Positions 32,862 through 47,500 of a stretch of DNA of 64,000 nucleotides are shown in pieces. The translations under genes and the position numbers were made by a program. The notes under the pieces were generated by a model, which was not told the DNA's origin, made no database searches, and saw nothing but the letters and a program-made list of their open reading frames with translations. The first letter of the stretch is position 1. The number at the start of each line of letters is the position of its first letter. This DNA comes from Eutreptiella sp. 'Long Island Sound 2002' (Eukaryota; Euglenozoa; Euglenophyceae; Eutreptiales; Eutreptiaceae), in contig OZ038387.1 in the NCBI GenBank assembly GCA_964036045.1, positions 16,577,420-16,641,419 on the forward strand. The letters run 5' to 3'.

Positions 32862-35595
32862 GGCCACGATGAGGCGCACCCCAGGGGAATCCGCAACACC
32901 GGAGACAACTAAAAGCCAACTGGACATGCGACAATGCGCGAGGAAACACGAGGGCAAAACAAGTATGCTACAAGCAACGTCCGAGTTATTGTACTCATGC
33001 ATTTGCTGGACGCTATCACTCGTAGTTTCATGGCCCATATGAAGAGCCCTTTCCTCTTATGTTGTGCCTACTCACGCCACCAAGCTTCGCTAGAATGCCT
33101 GTGCCTTGTTTGCTCGTCGACAATGTTTTTAAGATGCGCGTGATTATGGCCTTGGCATAACCTTTGCTTGCGGTGCAAAACGATGTCTTACTTTCCAAAT
33201 AATGCCATTAATGACAGTAGGAAACGTTCGTCAAAAGACGAACCAACAAGCGATGGGCGAGAAAACAAAAATATTGCTCTACAATGGTTTTGCGTGCCAA
33301 AAGGCGGTCACAGCGCTCGCTCCGGCGGGGGCGCCCACTGAATCCGTATGACTTTTTCATTTGGTGTCACTATGTACTACTTTTACTCTCTTCCCTTCAA
33401 GAGCGTGCGGGTCTTTTGATATGTTCACATGATTGCTAGAATTGCACTTCACGATGAGCTCCTAGACGTTTAGATTGTGAATTAGCCCACTTCCCCAAGT
33501 GTGAAGAATCAAGATTGATCGACGGACATTGATTCTTCGAATTTTCAAATCATCTTCGAAATCGAAGAGTCTCGAAAATCGAAAGTGTGGACTTAACACA
33601 ACAAGCACGACACATGCCGCATGATACGGTAAACCGTTTGATACTGCGATCGAAAACAGGACCACTCATGAACTATGGCGTTTGGCGAGGGTAGACGAGG
33701 GCAAAAAATTGCTCGCAAATGCAAATTGCCGCTAAACTCGAAAACGTGAACTCACACCCGAGTTCCAGGTTTCATCACCCGGACTCGGTCCGAGTTCCGG
33801 GTTGTACACCCGGTTTAGAGATGGATTTTTGGCAACACATTGAGACATTGCTTTTGTGTCGTTGGTTTGAAACACAGTTTGAGCGAAGTTGCCTCTCGGA
33901 CACCCTCTACTCTCCTTCAATTAGCCTACGTCCACAAGCATAGGGGCGATTGGCAAAGGATTGATGCAGACGTGTTTCCTTTCCGCTTTCATCACCGATC
34001 GGGTACCGATGGGACACATGAGCAATCGTAGAACGACCTATTTCCCTTTATCACTCAACTTACTTGCTCTTCATTCGTTTCGGGCGTCTTTCGACGGCGT
34101 CTTTCATTCGTGTGCTCGGTTTGCCAAAGGAAAGGATGCTATCGCAAGCTTTTTTCAAAAAACGTGGTTGAGGAGGACATGGACATTCAACCCAATCATC
34201 AATTCAAATGCCCGTCCCCCCTCAAAAATCCCACACCCCAACGATGATTCTTGGCACGTGCAAGATTCCCACTTCCGATGTGTAAGAATGTGCTTTCAAC
34301 AAGGGCAAGGCAAAACACAAATGAAGAAAGAAGTCGTCCACAACCCTCCGAACCGAGCATGACATCCCCCTTGAAAACAAAACGATGGCGCGAAGTGTGC
34401 GAGAGGCCGGGAGGCCGTTTCTCTTGGATGCCGCTAGCAGAGCATGGAATGCGTGGAAATTATATTGGAACGATGAGCGCAAGCAACATTGCACTTTAAC
34501 TCTTCGGCATTCGAGCATTGTTAGAACTCATAACTTCAACAATACACATGCGTGGCTCCCTTGTGGTATGGGGTGTGGACGTCGTCGCCACATATTTCGC
34601 GGCAATGAAGTCATACTTCTTTAGTGGCTAGTGCTCGCAATGCCTCAATGCTTTTTTGTTTTTGTGATGGGTCTTTGATGGTTGTGTCGTCGAGCTCAAG
34701 AGTCTCAAGGCTAGGCAATTCTTTTTAGCGGGGCCCAACTTGTGTTTTGTGAGAAGCACAACATGCACGTCATGTGACCCCATGTTCTGTGATGCGATGC
34801 CTCTATGTATGACTATGAAAATTGTGGTGCTGAAGATACTGTGGAAATCAGGTTGGCTCAGTAACAATATTCAAGACCACCCAGCGAAATCATTCAAATT
34901 AAAAAAAAAGTCATATGGTTGGTCTTCTGTCGATGCTAAGACTTCAAGCTGCGGGATTAAATTCAAGCAAGCGTCTGCCTGCAATCTGAAGACCGAGTGA
35001 AGTGTGTCGCGAAAATATCGCGCATGCGCCCCACAAATGACTTCCCATGCCATGGCAATGGCAGTTCAAATTTTTGCTAAGTGTAGGCATATGCAACTTC
35101 TGGCCATATCCGTAATCAACGACCTTGCAGAGGTGAAACGCACACCCTCGATGTGAGGTGGTGCACACACGCATGTGTTTTGTGCACTCGTGCTATGTTC
35201 TTGTACAAAAGTGAGCAGGAACTGTGGCTTGAGAAGTGAGAAGAGGAAGTAGCTTAGCAACGTGATGTGCCATACTCTTTACCATACATTGCATGTATTC
35301 CAACGGCCTCCGGTATATGTTTTGCCCATTGCTTCCGTGATTGGGCACAAAGACTAATGACTTTTCTCCTAACTAATGCCATCGTAGCTACAAAGTAGTG
35401 TCATCTAATTTGGTTTTGTGACAACACCGAGAGCCGGCAACTGAGGGATTCAATATTGAGACGAGGAATAACGCGTCTGCGTTTCCATCGGTGGGGTATT
35501 GGTGATGGTTCTCTTCATTTGCTGTCTAGATCACCTCGGTGGGCCTTGAGTTGCGCGCTTCGGCAACTTGTTTCTTTTGGTCCTTCATTGACACA
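32862..35595. other. Divergent intergenic region between BSD and esterase-like genes
   Basis: It should hold the promoters of both genes, which face away from each other. No coding region is recognised. A purine-rich inverted patch at 33530-33600 (CTTCGAATTTTC, ATCATCTTCGAAATCGAAGA, TCGAAAATCGAAAG) is locally self-complementary. Confidence 0.4.
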
Positions 35596-38500
35596 ATGGT
35601 GCGCAATGGACCTCGTGTCACCCCTATCACATGGATCTTATACGTGATCTATGCGTGCGGCATGTACTACATTGCGACCGACTATAGCCCTTTTGTGGCA
35701 AAGAAACCGGTCTCCCTCTCACGTTGCTTGAAACTCGTCGAGTTTTGAAACAACCATAGAACACATGAAAGAGCGCTCATGATTGTTTGAACAAGTGCGC
35801 ATTACGCTGACTTGCATGTCGCCACACGCTCCCAAACAAGCTGACTCTTTTGTGATATTGTTGAGCTTAACGATGCGTAAAACCCTTGAGGTGTACGTTG
35901 TAGAGTCCGACACACAATGTTGACCAGAGGCTTGCGAAGTTGCATCAACTCCTTTTCCCACGAAATTGCAGCACCCCCCCCTCCCCCGCCTCCGAGCAAC
36001 ACAAACCGCGGTGGTCAAATTTGTAAGACGTGAGAGGTGGGACCAAAAAGGCGGGTTTTGGTTATATTTGACACTTGAACATGGTCACCTTGTGACCAGG
36101 TAAGGTTCTTGGTAGTTGTGGCGTGCCTATGGTTGCGTGCGTGATAAGAGACGAAAGGGGCGGCTCACGAGGGCGGAAATAAAGACCCAAGGGTTAATGC
36201 TTGCCTTTATGTTGACGTAGAATCCACTATAGTAGTTAGATAAAATGTAAGGGTTACTCGCATGACCATGTTAGACCAAGAACAACGGTTGATCATGGGA
36301 GATGGCTACGTGAAGAGTACATGTACTACACGTACTACACATACTCCACATGTGAGCCTTGATCTAAAAGCAGATGTTGCAACCGCACATAGAAGACATA
36401 GTGGGTGCAAGGCACAATTTATTAGTACTTTTCCCCTTGCCACGTTTAAGTGTGCGTCTTCTCGCTCCAACCCCATTGACCTGCTCTCGGAGGTTACACC
36501 AAAAAGACATGGCTTTGCCTTGTTTGGTGATGGATGGACAACCCGACCCTTTGCTAGTCAGCATGGCACAATGTTCTCTAGGGACAAGGTGCCCGCACAT
36601 GATCAAAGTCTGCAACCAACTTGGAGTCGGGCCATGAATCTCAACACATGGGCAATACCACCACGTCGTATTACTGCAAGCACGAGGCAAAAGAAAGCTG
36701 CTCACAAATGCATTACAAATTGTACGTTTGTTGTTCCGTGGCGGTCTTGGGTTCATCCTTTTCCATAGGTGCTGGACGCCGAAAGAGATGCGCCAAAACC
36801 GTATATGATCGCCGTCGGCAACGCTACTCGGAAAGAGGGTAGAAGTGCGGTGATTTTTGTCCCCAACGACATCAAGAAACGTCATTTGGTGACCCCTGCG
36901 CTGATCGTCTTCCACGGTCTTGGAAAGTATGCAAGACGCTTCACTAATAACCCTACACAACCAACTAGACACCATTTGGATTGGGATGAGAAATGTCACA
37001 TGGTTCTCCATTTGTAGAGAGTTGGAATGCCGCGTGCATTCGATGTGGGTTTGTAGGTTATCACGGCATTTCGCGCTTGGCGGCGCAAATTACGGAGCGA
37101 AATAGCAACTACCGAATCATGGATTTCATTTGTTTGGGGTCCCATTTTTTCGAAAAACACCCCCTTCCATTATTGCACAATTTCGGCAACATTTATACAA
37201 GTGTGCTGCACCATGAATGCAAAACCGCGCCTTGGATTCTATTTTCCCCCAAGCTTGTGAGCCAATTTGGTCCGCAAAAGTCATGAACCAACCACATGAA
37301 ACAAAAATGTGCCAAACATCAAATGGCAAACATTCCATGAAAATGTGCACGTGTGACAAGTTCCATGACATGTCCAAGGGGAAGTAGGAAGTTACTCTTG
37401 GCACTGCATCATCTAAGCCCCATTTTGATGACATGGTGGGCTGAGCGGAATGGTCAAGGCCTGAAGCATTTTCATGGGCGCTTGTGGATTGAATGCCTTT
37501 ACACCATCCGACCTCCAGTTCTAAAAGTTTACAGGTAGTGATTTTTGTACATTTGGTCCAAATCACACGCATGCATCTCATGATTCCACATGGGCTCTAC
37601 TGGTGTGCATCTTTGATTGTGGTCGAGTGGATGTAGATGTAGCATGTTGGTCTCGGGTCATTTGTGATTACAATCCCTCAATGCAAGCCGACATGGCATT
37701 GGATGGATTGGAGTTTCGCCTTTTTGAAGGGTTTTGTTGGTAGTATGCTACCATTATGCTGACACAATGCAAGGCATGGACACTGCATTTGGGGCATACC
37801 TCCCGCATGCGCTTGTTTTCAACCGTTCGGCTTGTGTGTGCAATCTTGGAAAGCATGTAGATAGCTAGCACGCCGGACAGTGATGCACAACAGAGCCCAT
37901 GAGGGTGTCCGGACAAGGTGCGCGCCGGAATTGGAGGCAATCCCTTTTGGCCGGCACCTTTGCTAGTGGTGTGAGCGTTATGCACTGAGCCACGCTGCAA
38001 AAGCACAAGCGCATAACATTTGGATATTGGATGGTGATCGCAACTCCTATGGAGGCAACACAACAAATAGGCGTGAAACTACTACTCTATAACAGATTGG
38101 CCGAGAGTACACGACTGATACACGCACGCATACATGGTTTGACCTTCCCTGTACTCTTTGGCCAGCAATCCAATGAGCACACGATATTGTCCCCTGTCCA
38201 AACCCTATCAGGGCAGGTTGTGACCAAAGAGTTGGTGTGTTGTTGCTTTGTGAGTTAGTTCGTACACACATGCACACACACACACACACATGTCAAGCCT
38301 CGGCTCACTCTGTCAACGTGGGAATCGAGTCTACGACCTTGCGTTCTTCTACCCATGTGCTTCTTTGAATGTGGGTGGCAACAAGCTACACATCTTGCGG
38401 TGTTGGTAGGTGCATGTGACAAGCTACACCTACATCCTAGGGAGTGGCCTCAGGGTGCTCAACAGGCTGAGGTACACCAGTGTACTAAGGTAGCTTAGAG

Positions 38501-41500
38501 TATTCGGCCTGGCCAGCCACAAACAGGCGCAGTCTCATGCAAAAAAGGTAGCTTAGAGTATTTGTGGGCGAGCATGGGCATGCAACACGTAAAGCAACTT
38601 CTTCAGATGATAACGAGTAAAAAAAATGGATACTCAAAAAAGAAAGAAAATTGCTATGACCCATCCTGCACCGGGCATCCTTCCTTGGCTACGGATTGGT
38701 GCCGTGTATTCTTTTGGGTTCGCCATACGTATTGCCAGTATTTCTCAACAAGTGCTCCAACAAATTTGTGAGCTCTCTCTGCTGAGTTGGACGAGTGGAT
38801 GGCATGGTCTCCATGTACCCATTCACTGTCTGCAGATTACATGCTTTTTTAAGCTGTTGAGCTTGTGCCCTGTCATTGCGTTTGCATTGTGTTGTATTGC
38901 CGCACGTCCTTTTGGGTTTGCCACTTGTGTACAAGGCTACAAGACAACAAAATAAGGAATGCTCGCACAATCTTTGTACCCTTGTCGCCCTTTGTTGGTT
39001 GATGCATTTGTGTCTACCTTGCCCTCCCTCTGTTCCTTGTTCTCCTTCCCTCACAAATTGAGCATGGCCAGGTTGGAAGCCATGGCCTAGGGCTCCCTTG
39101 TTTTGTATCGTAATGTGGCAAGTCATGCATGTTGAGCATGTGCAACATTGATACATGCCAACACACACAGTAAAGGAGTAACCCCCCCCCACTTTTTGTT
39201 AATGTTAACGAATGGTGGGGCAGTTGGTGGAGAGGTTGAACTGTTAACACCGGTCTCTGGGCAATGCCTCTGAATGCAGGGTGGGTACTAGTGAAGAGCC
39301 GCAGGCTGCAGGATTGGCAAAAGCTGAAATAATATGTTCCCAACAATAAGCATGGTGATGTGTGCCCAATCGGGGTCCCAGCCCTGCCAGAAAAAGACAG
39401 CGCAAACGACGATTCCGAATAAACGTGTATGACATGTTCAGTGCATGTTTGCATGCTAACTTTGCAACTCTAATGCTCAAAAATGCGACCACCTAGCCCC
39501 CCCCCCCCCAACCCATACATTTCTGAAATGGCCTTTTCTCACAGATTTCGAAAAATGTACACATCCCCCCCCCCCCACGGAACAAAAGTTTGGTGCATGG
39601 GACAAAAAATAAAAAAAACCTTGAAAAGGTGTGAATTTGCTCCACGTTTGCATAAAATGAATGATCCCGAGAGATATGACATGGCATGCAAGACCTATTG
39701 CCAAGGGGCACACAAAGGCGGGTGAATTATGGACCAGCCCAACCATGAGTATGAGGGCTGGGATGTTGGGACACGACACAACGTTGTGAGCAAAGGATGA
39801 CATAGGGCCGAGGGTGACAGTAGGGGAAGGGTCAATTTACGAGCACTATTTCCGGCACCCACCCCATGCACAACACAGCCATGGTTCACGCTTCAGCTTG
39901 TTAGAACATTCCACTCACAATGCTTTCTTTTTGCTTACACTTGCACTTACCTCCTACAACCCCTTGAGACTCCTTCCTCCTTGCCCTCCGTCCTTGCTTG
40001 ACTACGCACCATTTTCGGGTTATGTTGGACATGCCGCCATCTGGGGTACATTTGTGTGTGGAGCCTTTTGCTCGCTTTTCTTGTTGGGTACATTGGGATG
40101 GTATATGGGGAATGGACCCTTGGTGTAGTGAATTGCCCCTCACATAAGTCAGTGATGTAAGTAAGACGTCCCTCCAAGGTGCTCGCTGATGGAGAGGGAA
40201 AACTTTGGTGAACCCCGCTGCAGTGAGTCCGTAGCACCATTTGTGTTGTGTTGTTGCTAGCAATACTAGATGTAAGTGTATGGAGTGTACGAGAAAACGG
40301 GTTTCAGTGGTGATGCATCTAGTTGTGTGCTATCACTGTTGGAAGGTTTCAAAATGCTGCTTGTTGAGACTTGACTCCAGAATACAAAAGCAATAACTTT
40401 TACATTTCTTGAACTACACTTTGCCTTTGCAGGAGTTGAAAAATCCCCAACTCTTGCTCTCCAATCGACACCCATTCCATCTATTTGCCCCTCCCTAGAT
40501 ATCAGGGAAGCACATGCTATCAATGCCCGCACTATGCCAATTGCCCGTTAAATGTCCTGCCCATCATCCCTGCAGGGGTATGGCGGTGGCTATGGAGGCT
40601 TTGGGTCCAGACGGTGATGACGGGTGCAGAGTAGGCCCAAGTGGTCACACCGAACTAGAGACCCCTCGTGATCGCCATCCTCACCGCGGGCGTGTGCATG
40701 CGCCTGCCTGGAGCAAGGGGGGGGGGAGGGTAGAAAAAGAGCTATGACGAAAATGGCTGGCCATCACAAACGGTCAGGCCACAAGTGTAACAAAGGATTC
40801 CTCACGGGGATGCAGCCAAAAGTGCCGCCTGACCAGGGTGGTCCTTGGACACGGGCACACCGACATGGTAGAACACCCCAATGCGTGGCCCAAAGCCATT
40901 TGCTGCAGGTATTGGTGGCAAGAGAGGTTGGCCTCAAGCCCAGGGAGTGGGGTCCTGGTATGGCATGGTTCCAGGAAATGCTCAAAAAGATCACTACAAC
41001 CTGGTGATCATTTTGAGGCATACATTTGGTAATCAGTTTATGACCATCCAATCATGTATGGCTTCAATCATGGCCTGAATGTACTCAAGAGATGTTGTGC
41101 TGGGGTGGTGTGCGTGGTGGGCGGCAAAGAGAGTGGACAGTGCATGGTTTGAGCTTCCAACAAGCCCCTCCTGCCCACCCGCTGGTTCCTCCATGTACTC
41201 CTCTACCCCACTCCCGTCCTCATGCCCACCCAGCCCTGCAGATGTGGTACAGATGTGACAAACCATGCACCACTTCCAAAATGGTCTCAACCCACGCAGG
41301 GTGCCTCCAACACCGGCGCAGGTCCAAGCGTCACACCCCCGATGCTGGGCGCACCATGCGCACCACCATGTTTGTGTTTCCTTGAGCAAAGCCAAACTCC
41401 CCGCCGTAAATGGCGCCCATTCCATCACAAACTACAAGGGAGGTTTGCACTCAATCCTTCTCCTGTGGCACAACAGCTCTGCAAAATGCCCAATGCAAGC

Positions 41501-44500
41501 ATAAAACACACCGCAACGCAACGATGCAAAGGCATGACACGGACATACAAGGGCTGACAATATTTCATCTGGGGAAAGCATTATTCAAAATTTCGGCCTT
41601 AGTGATTGCGCTACGTGGTTGGCGTGTGTGATTGGTCGCCACTTTTTTCGTGGGTGGGCCTCATGGGGAGGGGATGCAAAGAAACAATCATCCCCCCCCC
41701 CCCACCTGATGAAGTACTGGCTTCAGGGGGTCGACAGGGAGGATACCCAGGTACACATAAGAATGTTGCTACACCAAAGAATGGGCATGGCTACAAAATA
41801 TACAACAACAAAACACCCAGAAGTATTTTACCAAAGGCATGTGACGATTTGCAGGGGCCATCCATGTGTTCAAATCACGAGGTTTCAAGGGAATTTGGAC
41901 ATCCTGGCATCCCAATGCCTGCCTGAAATTGCTGTCAATCTATTGGAAGGCGGGTCCAGGACTACGACTCAGCTTAAAGTTTGGCTCTGCTTTTTGTGGG
42001 TTGTCAATTGGACCCTTCCTGCTCCTCCATCGCTTTTGCATGTTTGCGCCAGGTCCAGCTGGCATTCTGTCAAACACACATCGTGGGTCAAGGAGGCAAG
42101 CAGGCGAGGCATGGTGGTGATATTTGCCCAGGCGAAAGGGAATACCGGGTATGCTCTTGGCATGCATTGGGACACAGAAGGCGAGAATCAAATAGCGATT
42201 CCAATGGATCATCACATGCATATGTTTTCTAAAACGGTGCGGGAGGCGATACCTTCGGCATAAGCAGGGCGCAGCTAGGACCGGAGCTTCGCAGAACATA
42301 ACAACACACACACGTGTGTGGACACAAGGATCCTTAATCATGTATGGGGGCATTTCACTCAACTTGGCCCTGGGAGGACTTGTGGGTTGGTGCTTGGTTG
42401 TATGATTCTGTGTTCAGGATGTTCAAGACGCACGAGACCCGGTGGCGGTCGGAGTCCTCGGATTTCCGCTATGTGATGGATTTGCTTGGGTATCTTGGTC
42501 AGACCTTTGATCTGGATTCTACTAGGTGTGCTGCGCCCGTCCTGCTGTTCGCTGGGACTTTGGACGGGCGAAAGTGAGAAGTCATTTGATCAGCCTTCTG
42601 GGTTCAATCGAGAGAATTTTCAAGCCCCTTTTCAACCCCTTGTTGAAAAGCATGTGCATGACGTGGGGTGGCCCTCCCCCCCAAACGACTCTACAGGCAG
42701 AAAAGCAAGCGATGTGGGCATTTGGTTGCAGCATCACGAGAGCGCCCTCTTTGTAGTAGGGCTGCAACTCTCCAGGTGGGAACGGGAGAGGATGGGCGGG
42801 AGGGGGAAAGCTCCCCTGTGCTCCAGACCACCCCGGCAAGATGTGCCCCAAAAGGCACCTCAACTACGGGCGAGTCAATTAGAGCCCAAGGCGACAGAAA
42901 GGGGATTGGGGCACCCGCTAGTGTAAAAAACTGTCAGCGTTCCCGGAAAAATCCAGCACACCCTGGTGTTTGGCGTCCAAAGGACGCGTGTACCCAACAC
43001 ACTGTTAGTACACAGCCTTCGCTCTGTGCCCAGGCCCCGTCGTGAGGCTCTGCAGCCGGCGCCAGACCAAAGCGACCCTCCTCTGTTGACCTGCTCTAGT
43101 TAGGGAGTACTCAGTAATCCAATGGCTCTTGGTAGCCCAGGTCTCAACAGGATAAAGGAAATGACAGTTCTAAATTTACTTCACCAGGCCTTAACAATAG
43201 CAAGGGAGCGGGCCATCCCCTGTACCACCGGCATCTGTTCAACTGTTCACTGCAGGCATACCCGTTGGGGGTGTAAAGCCTGATTCAGGGGGTAGACTTA
43301 CCTTGTTTAACACAGCCACTCTCCCTGTCTGTACACAGGTGCAAGCCTGTGTGATGTAGATGCCATATCAACTAGGCATGCCATGAGCTGCATAGGGTGG
43401 CCGCAGTACGTGCTGTCAAAACTGGGTTGGCGTGTGTGTGTTTGTGTGCGTGTGTGTATGATGAATTGACCTTTGTTTGGTAGGGGGACCAGTGGGCACC
43501 ATTAGATCAATCACCTGGTCGGGTGAACAATTGAGATCACACGCGTATGTAGAACTGTGCATGCACGTCTCCGTCTGCAGCATGCCACCAAGACATCATG
43601 AAGTGCGTGACACACGATGCGTGGAACAGAATTTGTGGACCCAAACCAGATGATATGCGCGTTTCTGCAGGCCCTTGCAGGCGCTGCCCCAATGGGCTGC
43701 AAGCCCTGAGGAGCTGTGCTGCAGGCTGCTTGAGTTTCGCTGTGTCTTTCCTCCCCACAGAAAGGCGCCTGGTCGCCGATGGCCACATGCTCACTCCTTC
43801 TTGTTTGACTGTCGTGTCAGTCTGATGAGATTCATCACGCGTCCAGTGCTTGTCTGTCTTGGGACTGATTCGGGATTTATTGCTTCAATCGTGTGTGTGT
43901 GTGTGTGTGTGCGTGTGGGTGTGGAGGGAGTGAAACAGGTGGTGGTGGGGGGGGCATTGGGAAGCCCTTAAGTGTTGCTGCTTTCCAGGCAGTCGGCGGT
44001 GCCAATTGGCTTCTCGCCACTCACAAGTATCACCAAGCCACTGGTGGCCGCCCTTTTCTGTTTTATGGTGGCAGATTGTGGCACCAACACATTAAGGGTC
44101 TGTACAGCAGTAATCTTCAGTGTGGAGCGCAAACACTCTGCCCAGAGGATTCATTCCGCCTCAAGCATTGCTGTACAATGGACAGATGTGGTGTGCACAG
44201 TAAACTTTTTGACTATAATGATTTGAGCATCGCACGCACGCGCATGAGATCACCACGCTTTGTATGCATGCAGCAGTTTGCGCTGAGGGTGGTCCCAAAG
44301 ACAGCAAATCATTTCTCGTTCTTTGCTTCACCGCTTGAGCACGTGTGGCACCCATCAAACGTGTGTGCACAGGATATACGCTGTCGGCATCGCAAATGGT
44401 GGATTCTTTGTCAGCGATGTGCTGCAGCGTTTTCCTGATATCTTCGCAGCCGCATGGCTGTCCAGTGCCGGGTATGTCTATTGCGCTGAAGTGCCACTCT

Positions 44501-47500
44501 GCAGCATGTCACCATTCGACCCTTTTGTCCCCAATTTTGCTTGAGCTTTACCCAGTGGCCGTAGCAGAGACCAGAGATCACGCAAGGGGGCGATGGCGAA
44601 TCGTACCATCAAGATAGCAGTACACCGCCCGGGAAAGTTCTCTCGTGGATCTCAATCAGAAGACGCATGAGACTCACAGCACGATGAATGAAGCAGTCGG
44701 GGGAAAGTGGATCGTTATGTCTGATGCTTGAGTGCTGGCTCCTGCTTGAGGCCGGATTGAAGGGACATTTGGTGTCAATGTTTCGGGTGCGATTGCATGG
44801 CACTGTTGCTGCCGAATTTTGATGCTTTCGAAGAATCTGAGATGTGTTGTCAGAAATTGGACAAGGAAATAATGACGCACGGGACAATAACAGCACCACA
44901 ATAGATCTCTAAGGGTACCACCTTGGTTTCTTGCAATCGGCGGTCTGTGGGTCATGCCAGCGTTGTTTGCACGCGACGTTCGGCCGTTCTGTACATGCAC
45001 AGCAAATCAACATGCGTGCGTGTGCTTCCATCAAACGGCGAGCATTAATGGCTGCAAGTGTCTGGGACATCCGGTCTGTCAATACCGATTTATCGGCCCC
45101 CCCCAGTAAAGCTTTGCACAATTTTCGAATTGGATGCAACGAGGGACACTGCCCCTGTCCTGCCGTGCGCCACGAGAGTTTGCAATCAATGTTAACAGGT
45201 AAAGAGGGTGTGTGCACCACCGAATCGCGGTCATTTCCCATAATTTGCACATTTTTGCCGAGTCTGGGCGTGGCACTCTTATGCATGGTCTTTTTCTGCC
45301 CCAGAGGGAATTTACTAACGCTTGTCAGTTGCTCTTTGTGGCATTGGATGGACATTGGCAACGGTGAACTGCAGTGCGGTGGCGTTTGAATTCCAATTAC
45401 TTCAAAGCCCTGGCATTGTAATGTGGAGCCTGCTCCGGTGGATGCTTGTCTGCACTTCCCAGGATTGATGCCCCTCTTTGAAGCAATGCGTTGGTCGTCC
45501 CCGTTTTGTATCCCGTATTTGCAGACTTGGAAGGTTGAAGCCACAGCCTCGAACTTCCCACAAAGCTGCTGTGCTCGTGTCGGTTGGCACAAGGGATCCC
45601 ATACTGATCAAAGCACAAGAAGCAGCAAACTCCTATAAAAAGGTATTTGCAAGGCTTTTGCATGAAGAGGGCGAGCGGCTCCGCCCCCGTCGCTCCCCTG
45701 TTTGCGCGGAGCAATGCGCTTGTCCAAGTGCATCATCCTGCAGTACCGTCGTCTTGGCATACCACGTTTTTTGTAGTGGATGCGGCGTGGGTGTTTCTTG
45801 AAGGCCGACAAACGGCCGCTTAGTTTCTTAAAGAGAATTGTTAGTGCTCTGCTGCTGCCATTTTGGCCCTACCCTTTGCGTGCAAAAATCAGCGACGGTG
45901 GTCAGTGTTCTGCAGTACGCTGACAAGCCGGCTTTCTCCCGCACGTGCTGCACGCAAGTACAGTACCTTGCCTACGTGTGGACCCCCTGTTTTCTGGAAC
46001 TAGGTGTACTTGAGGCTTCGGTAACTTCAGAGACAGCACAGGTGCATACCGGGAGGTAGATCCGGGTGCACCTGTGGATTTTTGGAGGTTGCACTGTCGG
46101 CCTGTGACGGGGGGTCGGGCCAGATGGTTGGGCCGGGGGTGGGGTGGGGAGGGGTTGGTGCGCGGGCATGCGCATATCCAGCCGGAACACTCATGAAAGC
46201 GGATGGAACGTTGGTGCGGATTCTCAACTTGATTAAGCGGTTTCAGCCCACTCGGGACAGTCATGAAGGCAAATCGGGTCATTGAGAGCATCCGCAGCAA
46301 ATTCGTCGCACTGCAAGGTCAGGACTGCCCGCAGAGGGTCAGTGGTCAGTGGTCTGACGATGAACGGGCTATCCTGTTTTCTTCACATATTTTTAAACTC
46401 TACTGCTGGCACTCGGAACGGTAAGGGGGTTCCTCAATTGATATTGATTGCCATTGATATCGGACACCAGTGCGCTCCTGTAAGATCTTGTGGGTCTGTG
46501 GTTGAGATCCTGTGGAGACGGATTCAAAATCAAATTGTATCAAGTTTGGTGGTTGTGTTTCATGTTGCCCAGTCTGCACGGAGCACATCTTGGAAAAGAA
46601 CCCAATTGCAAATGTTTTGAGTGCCATCTCTGCTACTTTGTTGCATAGCCCGTGCTCACTGCTTCTGTGACAAAACAGGATGTGATGCAGATTGCGTGTT
46701 GTTTTTTTTCGTCGAATGTACCTGAATATAATTGCCAAACAAAGCATCAATTTCTTTGGTGCTCCAAATACCGCACAGACTCCACTGGCAAGGGTAGGTT
46801 GCGGAGGGTGGCTATGTCGCTAGTTGTGTGGGCATGCAGTGTGGATTCCCAAGTGTTTGCTGCCTCTTGCAGCATGGTCATTGCGCCACTGTTCACAGGC
46901 GGGCTACAAGTCCAAGTTGATGATGCTGTCTGGCAGGGGACACGAATACTCTATGGACAAAGAACCAGAGGTATGCTGACTCGGTTTTTTGTTTAACACC
47001 ACCTTACCTGCGGGTTGCTAGTATCCCTCTCCCAACCTGATCTTGGGCTTACCAGACCATGAAATTGCATCTGGATGCCAAATATACATTGCGGCATTGT
47101 GGTTCTTTCTGTGGCTGTTGTGTGGTGTTGTGGTTGCGTGCGTGGTGGTTGTGCGGCTATTTGTATGACTGTGGTGTGGCATTTTAGTTGTTTGTGCAGC
47201 AATTCCTGAACAAACACGCACTGCTGGTATTTCACGCCTGTCCTTACGCTCTAGGCCGGTAGTTACTGGCAACCGCCGGCAGTTGCCTGCCAATTGCCGG
47301 CAGTTAATGTCCAAATTTCGTTGAGCAAGCACCGGCTACCGTCCTGTAACCGCCAAATGCTTTGACTCAAATGGTAATTGCTATCAAGTAACCACCAACT
47401 GGTGCCAGTGACAAGCTGCCCGCTGTTGTTGACTGGCACGGAACTTTCAGTTGACTGCCGTTCCCATGCGATTTTTTCCCCGTGAAATGGAACGGAACCA

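Larger units (their letters stand above)
36927..42052 (+). other. Intron 2 of the esterase-like gene (5.1 kb)
   Basis: Donor GGAAA|GTATGC and acceptor GCGCCAG|GTCC, phase 2. Contents include a degenerate CA-plus-tRNA-like segment (38264-38345), a repeated GGTAGCTTAGAGTATT (about 38490 and 38547), G/C homopolymers (39495, 39565, 40715, 41695), and copy 3 of the 125-bp repeat. A frame at 40905-41078 (ending with YNLVIILRH) mildly resembles hydrolase sequence but is not needed by the gene model. Confidence 0.6.

Noticed and set aside
36262-37011. 168-codon plus and 215-codon minus frames overlapping exon 2 of the esterase-like gene
   Set aside because: There is no recognisable domain, and the in-phase hydrolase exon at 36769-36926 explains the coding signal.
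40905-41078. Frame ending YNLVIILRH, reminiscent of a hydrolase first strand
   Set aside because: The exons at 36769 and 42053 already join in phase and supply that strand; adding this segment would duplicate it.
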